NCBI GenBank assembly: GCA_024710825.1
Contig: JANJUA010000240.1
Span: 1-17,129, forward strand
Reading direction: 5' to 3'
Origin: Solirubrobacteraceae bacterium
GTDB lineage: Bacteria; Actinomycetota; Thermoleophilia; Solirubrobacterales; Solirubrobacteraceae
DNA length: 17,129 nucleotides
Of the stretch, positions 14,011-17,129 are shown one piece after another. The position numbers and the translations under genes are program-made. The notes under the pieces are model-generated. The model saw only the letters and a list, made by a program, of their open reading frames with translations, had not been told where the DNA came from and made no database searches. Positions within the stretch are counted from its first letter, which is position 1, and the number at the start of each line of letters is the position of its first letter.

Positions 14011-15451
14011 CGCCCCGGCGTTCGACCGCGTCCGCTCCGGGCGCATGGCCGACCTGGTGCGCCACAGCGACCTGCACCTGCGGCGCGGGCGCGTCAGCGA
14101 CCTCATCGGGCTGATCGTCGAGGCCACCGGCCTCGAGGCGCAGGTCGGCGAGGTCTGCGAGGTGCAGGCCGGACGCTGGGCCGAGCCGGTCAAGGCCGAG
14201 GTCGTCGGCTTCCGCTCCAAGCGGACCCTGCTGATGCCGCTCGGCGACATGCAGGGCATCGGGCCGGGCAACGTCGTGACCGCCACGGGCGCGCAGCTGC
14301 GCGCCCCGGTCGGGCCGGGGCTGCTCGGCCGGGTGGTCGACGCGCTCGGAGCGCCGATCGACGGTCACGGCCCCGTCGACGCCCAGCTCACCCACCCGGT
14401 CATCGCGCAGCCGCCGGATCCGCTCACGCGCCCGCGGATCGCCGAGCGCATCGGCCTCGGCGTCCGCGCCCTCGACGGCCTCGTGCCGTGCGGGCGCGGC
14501 CAGCGCCTCGGCATCTTCGCCGGCTCGGGCGTCGGCAAGTCGTCCCTGCTGGGCATGATCGCTCGCTCCTCCACCGCGCAGGTCAACGTCATCTGCCTCG
14601 TCGGCGAGCGTGGGCGCGAGGTGCGCGAGTTCGTCGAGCGCGACCTCGGCGACGCGATCGGCCACTCGGTCGTGGTCGTCTCGACCTCCGACCAGCCGGC
14701 GCTCGTGCGCATCAAGGCGGCGCTGACGGCGACCACGATCGCCGAGTGGTTCCGCGACCAGGGCGCCGACGTCGTCCTGATGATGGACTCGGTCACCCGC
14801 TTCGCCATGGCGCAACGCGAGGTCGGGCTGGCGATCGGCGAGCCGCCGGCGACCCGCGGCTACACGCCGTCGGTGTTCGCGCTGCTGCCGAAGCTGCTGG
14901 AGCGCTCCGGCACGAGCGACCGCGGGTCGATCACCGCGCTGTACACCGTCCTCGTCGACGGCGACGACATGAACGAGCCGATCGCGGACGCCGTCCGCTC
15001 GATCCTCGACGGCCACATCGTCCTCACGCGCGAGCTCGCGCACGCGGGGCACTACCCGGCGGTCGACGTGCTCCAGAGCGTGTCTCGCCTCGTCAGCGAG
15101 GTGACCGCCCCGGAGGTTCGCGAGGCGGGCATGGCGCTGCGCCGGCTCCTGGCCGCCTACCGGGACAAGGCGGACCTGATCGCCATCGGCGCCTACGAGC
15201 CGGGCACCGACCCGGTCGTCGACCGCGCGATCGAGCTCAAGGGCGAGATCGACGGCTTCCTGCGCCAGGGCTTGGACGACCACGACCCGTACGAGGTCGT
15301 CGACGCGCGCCTGGTCGAGCTGGCCGGCCCGCCGCAGGTGGTCGACGCCGAGCACGTGGACGAGCCGACCGCCGCCGGCGCCGAGCTCGGCCGCGACCCG
15401 CTGGCCGCGGGCGGCCCCAGCGCGCTGCCGCCGCTGAACCTGAGCGTCTGA
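13991..15451 (+). CDS. fliI: Flagellum-specific export ATPase FliI
   Basis: This 486-residue ATPase is related to the F1 beta subunit. The Walker A loop is AGSGVGKSS with Lys183. GERGREV contains the catalytic Glu (E206 or E210 region), and the Walker B strand is VVLMMDS with Asp266. GEPPATRGYTPSVFALLPKL and LERSG are typical of FliI/SctN. FliI hexamers at the export gate help unfold and load substrates. The ATG at 13991 lies inside fliH with GAGAGG nine bases upstream; a second ATG at 14045 would shorten the protein by 18 residues. The C-terminus carries a roughly 40-residue low-complexity tail after the family core, ending PSALPPLNLSV, longer than in many FliI proteins. Confidence 0.97.
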   Translation: MSSPAADAPAFDRVRSGRMADLVRHSDLHLRRGRVSDLIGLIVEATGLEAQVGEVCEVQAGRWAEPVKAEVVGFRSKRTLLMPLGDMQGIGPGNVVTATGAQLRAPVGPGLLGRVVDALGAPIDGHGPVDAQLTHPVIAQPPDPLTRPRIAERIGLGVRALDGLVPCGRGQRLGIFAGSGVGKSSLLGMIARSSTAQVNVICLVGERGREVREFVERDLGDAIGHSVVVVSTSDQPALVRIKAALTATTIAEWFRDQGADVVLMMDSVTRFAMAQREVGLAIGEPPATRGYTPSVFALLPKLLERSGTSDRGSITALYTVLVDGDDMNEPIADAVRSILDGHIVLTRELAHAGHYPAVDVLQSVSRLVSEVTAPEVREAGMALRRLLAAYRDKADLIAIGAYEPGTDPVVDRAIELKGEIDGFLRQGLDDHDPYEVVDARLVELAGPPQVVDAEHVDEPTAAGAELGRDPLAAGGPSALPPLNLSV

Positions 15452-15528
15452 TGTCGGACGCGTGCCGGCTCGGACGGATGTCCAGCGGGCTGGAGATCGG
15501 CCCGCGCCGACCGAGTACCGGGCCGTGA
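15451..15528 (+). CDS. Possible 25-codon mini-ORF linking fliI and fliJ
   Basis: An ATG overlaps the fliI stop (TGATG) and the frame ends at a TGA that overlaps the fliJ GTG (GTGA). The peptide begins MSDACRLGRMSSG. 22 of 25 sense codons end in G or C. It fills most of the 73-base gap between fliI and fliJ and could carry ribosomes to a fliJ start that lacks a ribosome site. The same gap holds a stem GCGGGC/GCCCGC (15485-15505). No function or homology is recognised, and it may be chance. Confidence 0.3.
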   Translation: MSDACRLGRMSSGLEIGPRRPSTGP

Positions 15529-15983
15529 GCGCCAAGCCCTTCCGCTTCCGCCTCGAGCGTGTCCGCGAGCTCCGCGAGCATGACGAGGATCGCGCCCGCG
15601 AGCAGCTCGCCTCCAGCCTCGGCGCCCAGCTCCGCGGGCAGGCGATGCTCCAGGCCGCGGTCGAGCGCGTCATCGCCGCGCAGGCCTCCCGCCGCGACAG
15701 GGCCGGTGCCCAGGTCCCGGCGCGCGACCTGCACGCCGACCAGCTCTACACCGAGCGGCTGCTGCGCCAGCGCGCCGACGCCGAGCTGGCGCTCGAGCGG
15801 GCCGGCGTCGAGGTCGACGCCCGCCGCTCCGCGCTGGTCGAGGCCCGCCGGCGCCGCGAGGTGCTCGAGCGCCTCAAGCAGCGTCGCCGCAGCGAGCACC
15901 GCGCGGAGATGCAGCGTGCCGAGGGCGCGCTGCTCGACGAGATCGCCCTGAACGTCCACGCGCGCAACGCGAGGCTCGGATGA
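15525..15983 (+). CDS. fliJ: Flagellar export protein FliJ
   Basis: This 152-residue coiled-coil protein begins near KPFRFRLERVRELREHDEDR, the typical FliJ start (F-F-LE-VL-LR-xxE). Highly charged helices follow (DQLYTERLLRQRADAELALE; RRRREVLERLKQRRRSEHRA). FliJ is the stalk of the export ATPase, related to F1 gamma, and couples FliI to FlhA. The GTG at 15525 is preferred on the family N-terminus. An upstream GTG at 15462 would add 21 residues with poorer codon use. The stop overlaps the next ATG (ATGA). Confidence 0.88.
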   Translation: MSAKPFRFRLERVRELREHDEDRAREQLASSLGAQLRGQAMLQAAVERVIAAQASRRDRAGAQVPARDLHADQLYTERLLRQRADAELALERAGVEVDARRSALVEARRRREVLERLKQRRRSEHRAEMQRAEGALLDEIALNVHARNARLG

Positions 15984-16564
15984 GCGCCGCTGCCGTCGGG
16001 GCCCGGGTCGACGAGATCCAGAAGCTCCTCGTCACCCTTCAGACCGGCTCCGCGCCGCCCCCGGCTCCCACGGCCTCGACCTCGTCGTTCGCCACCGAGC
16101 TGAGCGCCGCCTCCGTTCCCGACCCGATGGCCATGGCCGTGACCGGCGGGGGCGAGACGGCGTACGACGCCCTCATCCAGGCCTCGGCGGCTCGGCACGG
16201 CGTCGATCCGGCGCTTCTGAAGGCCCTGATCCGCGCGGAGTCGAACTTCGATCCGAACGCCGGCAGCCCGGCCGGCGCGCAGGGGCTGACCCAGCTCATG
16301 CCCGCGACGGCGGCGTCGCTCGGCGTCACCGACGTGCACGACCCCGCACAGGCGATCGAAGGCGGGGCGCAGTACCTGCGCCGCCAGCTCGACGCGTTCG
16401 CCGGCGACGAGACGAAGGCGCTCGCGGCGTACAACGCCGGGCCGGGCGCCGTCACGCGCTACGGCGGGGTGCCGCCGTATGCCGAGACCCAGCAGTACGT
16501 CCAGAAGGTCCTCGGCTACGCCGCCGGCTACCGGACCGCCACCACGACCCCATCCATCATCTGA
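15980..16564 (+). CDS. Lytic transglycosylase (SLT domain), flagellum-associated
   Basis: This is a 194-residue protein. Residues 1-20 (AAVGARVDEIQKLLVTLQ) look like a short amphipathic helix, then a Pro/Ala/Ser linker leads to an SLT domain at about residues 60-180. The domain has the catalytic Glu87 in LIRAESNFDPNAGS, the motif AGAQGLTQLMPATAASLG, GGAQYLRRQL and AAYNAGPGAV. These are the standard goose-lysozyme-like lytic transglycosylase motifs. Such enzymes cleave the glycan backbone to let the rod through the cell wall. No Sec signal peptide or membrane segment is present, so export through the flagellar type III apparatus is inferred. Position between fliJ and fliK, with ATGA and TGA-ATG junctions, ties it to the flagellum. 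It plays the part FlgJ's muramidase plays elsewhere. Confidence 0.92.
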   Translation: MSAAAVGARVDEIQKLLVTLQTGSAPPPAPTASTSSFATELSAASVPDPMAMAVTGGGETAYDALIQASAARHGVDPALLKALIRAESNFDPNAGSPAGAQGLTQLMPATAASLGVTDVHDPAQAIEGGAQYLRRQLDAFAGDETKALAAYNAGPGAVTRYGGVPPYAETQQYVQKVLGYAAGYRTATTTPSII

Positions 16565-17129
16565 ATGCCCACCCCAGCGATCACCACCGCGCCGCCGGGC
16601 TCCGGCGGGCGAGCGGGGCCCACGCGAGGAGCCCCGCCAGACGCTCCCGAGACGCCGTTCGAGGCGGTCCTCACGGAGCACGAGCAGGCCTGGACCGCAG
16701 CTGCGGGGGGCCAGCGCAAGAGCCAGCCGACCAGCGACCGGTCGGCAGGGTCCACGGACGCCGCGGCGCTCGCGGGAGCGCCCACCCCGGCGGCGGCTCA
16801 GGCGGCGGCGATCGTGCCCGGCGCCACGGGCGCCGTCGGCGGCCCCCATGTCGCCGTGGGATCGGCCGAGGGGCACGAGGCGGTGCCGGTCGTCGGCTCC
16901 AGCCTGCCCGCGGGCCAGGGCGCCGCCGTCGGCGGCCCGACGGGCATCGGCTCCGGCCTGCCCGCAGGTCCAGGCATCGTCTCCGGCGCGGCCACCGGCT
17001 CCGGCCTGCCCGCGGGCCCAGGCATCGTCCCCGGTGCGGCCACCGGCTCCGGCCTGCCCGCAGGTCCGGGCATCGTCCCCGGCGCGGGCAGCGGCTCGGG
17101 TCCGGCGGGCGATGCGGGCCTGCCCGCGG
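16565..17129 (+). CDS. fliK: FliK-like hook-length control protein, N-terminal part (runs off window)
   Basis: The ATG follows the transglycosylase stop directly (TGA-ATG), and the frame stays open to the window end, giving 188 codons. The N-terminus is Pro/Gly/Ala-rich with one helical patch (TPFEAVLTEHEQAW), then low-complexity sequence with tandem GSGLPAGPGIVPGAAT repeats. FliK proteins have disordered, poorly conserved N-terminal rulers and a conserved C-terminal switch domain that contacts FlhB. Only the former could be in view, so the name rests on position after fliJ and on composition. If correct, it is secreted during hook growth and measures hook length. It could instead be another Pro/Gly-rich flagellar protein. 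Confidence 0.6.
   Translation, partial: MPTPAITTAPPGSGGRAGPTRGAPPDAPETPFEAVLTEHEQAWTAAAGGQRKSQPTSDRSAGSTDAAALAGAPTPAAAQAAAIVPGATGAVGGPHVAVGSAEGHEAVPVVGSSLPAGQGAAVGGPTGIGSGLPAGPGIVSGAATGSGLPAGPGIVPGAATGSGLPAGPGIVPGAGSGSGPAGDAGLPA
16895..17092 (+). repeat. 48-bp tandem repeats coding for 16-residue units
   Basis: Three near-identical 48-bp units lie at 16949-16996, 16997-17044 and 17045-17092, encoding GSGLPAGPGIVSGAAT, GSGLPAGPGIVPGAAT and GSGLPAGPGIVPGAGS. A degenerate 54-bp unit (16895-16948, starting GSSLPAGQG) precedes them, and a broken copy follows to the window edge. Units 1 and 2 differ at only a few bases, which points to recent duplication by slippage or unequal crossing-over. Confidence 0.9.

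Noticed and set aside
10646..15673. Several long minus-strand frames opposite fliE to fliJ
   Set aside because: All are low-complexity shadows of well-recognised flagellar genes. They have no recognisable domains.
16798..17073. Minus-strand collagen-like GPAGRPEP repeat ORF
   Set aside because: It is the reverse complement of the fliK-region repeats. The plus frame has a start coupled to the preceding gene and stays open to the window end.
16895..17092. Repeats considered as a CRISPR array
   Set aside because: Units are directly adjacent without unique spacers, and they are multiples of three inside an open reading frame.

Overview
This window is a flagellar gene cluster from a very GC-rich bacterium. 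Third codon positions are almost all G or C, and several genes start with GTG or TTG. There is no L/P-ring gene in view, and the sigma factor and promoters are of the FliA/WhiG type. This suggests a motile actinobacterium, perhaps of the Thermoleophilia/Solirubrobacterales kind. The taxonomic guess is inference from style, not from a search.

Layout. The left edge (1-156) holds the C-terminus of an FlhB-type export-switch protein. The flagellar sigma factor fliA follows on the minus strand (185-988). Everything after that is on the plus strand. Late-type genes come first: a large TPR/family-2 glycosyltransferase (1175-3631), then flaG-like and fliD (3755-5472). A metabolic block interrupts the flagellar genes: glyA, a threonine ammonia-lyase with an ACT domain, and a GntR/FCD regulator (5578-8832). 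Flagellar genes resume with the chaperones fliS and a FlgN/FliT-like gene (8871-9578). A tightly packed operon then runs to the window end: flgB-flgC-fliE-fliF-fliG-fliH-fliI-(25-codon mini-ORF)-fliJ-lytic transglycosylase-fliK. The fliK-like gene runs off the right edge and carries 48-bp tandem repeats.

Regulation read from the sequence. Four intergenic sites fit the sigma-28/WhiG promoter pattern (TAAA-N15-GCCGATAA) with exactly 15 bases between the boxes. They lie before the glyco-transferase, flaG-fliD, fliS-flgN and the flgB operon. The fliS site would give a leaderless mRNA beginning at the GTG. The flgB site is abutted by a strong 18-bp dyad. A sigma-28 box ahead of the basal-body operon departs from the classical hierarchy, in which FliA acts only after the hook-basal body is built. 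glyA instead has a housekeeping-like promoter and a hairpin-rich leader.

How the genes fit together. FliF, FliG and FliE with FlgB and FlgC form the MS ring, rotor and proximal rod. FliH, FliI and FliJ form the export ATPase complex, with the FlhB-family protein as a substrate-specificity partner and FliK as hook ruler. The signal-less lytic transglycosylase probably opens peptidoglycan for the rod. FliD, FliS, FlaG and the FlgN/FliT-like protein serve filament assembly. The glycosyltransferase is a candidate flagellin modifier. All non-coding stretches are shorter than 300 bases.
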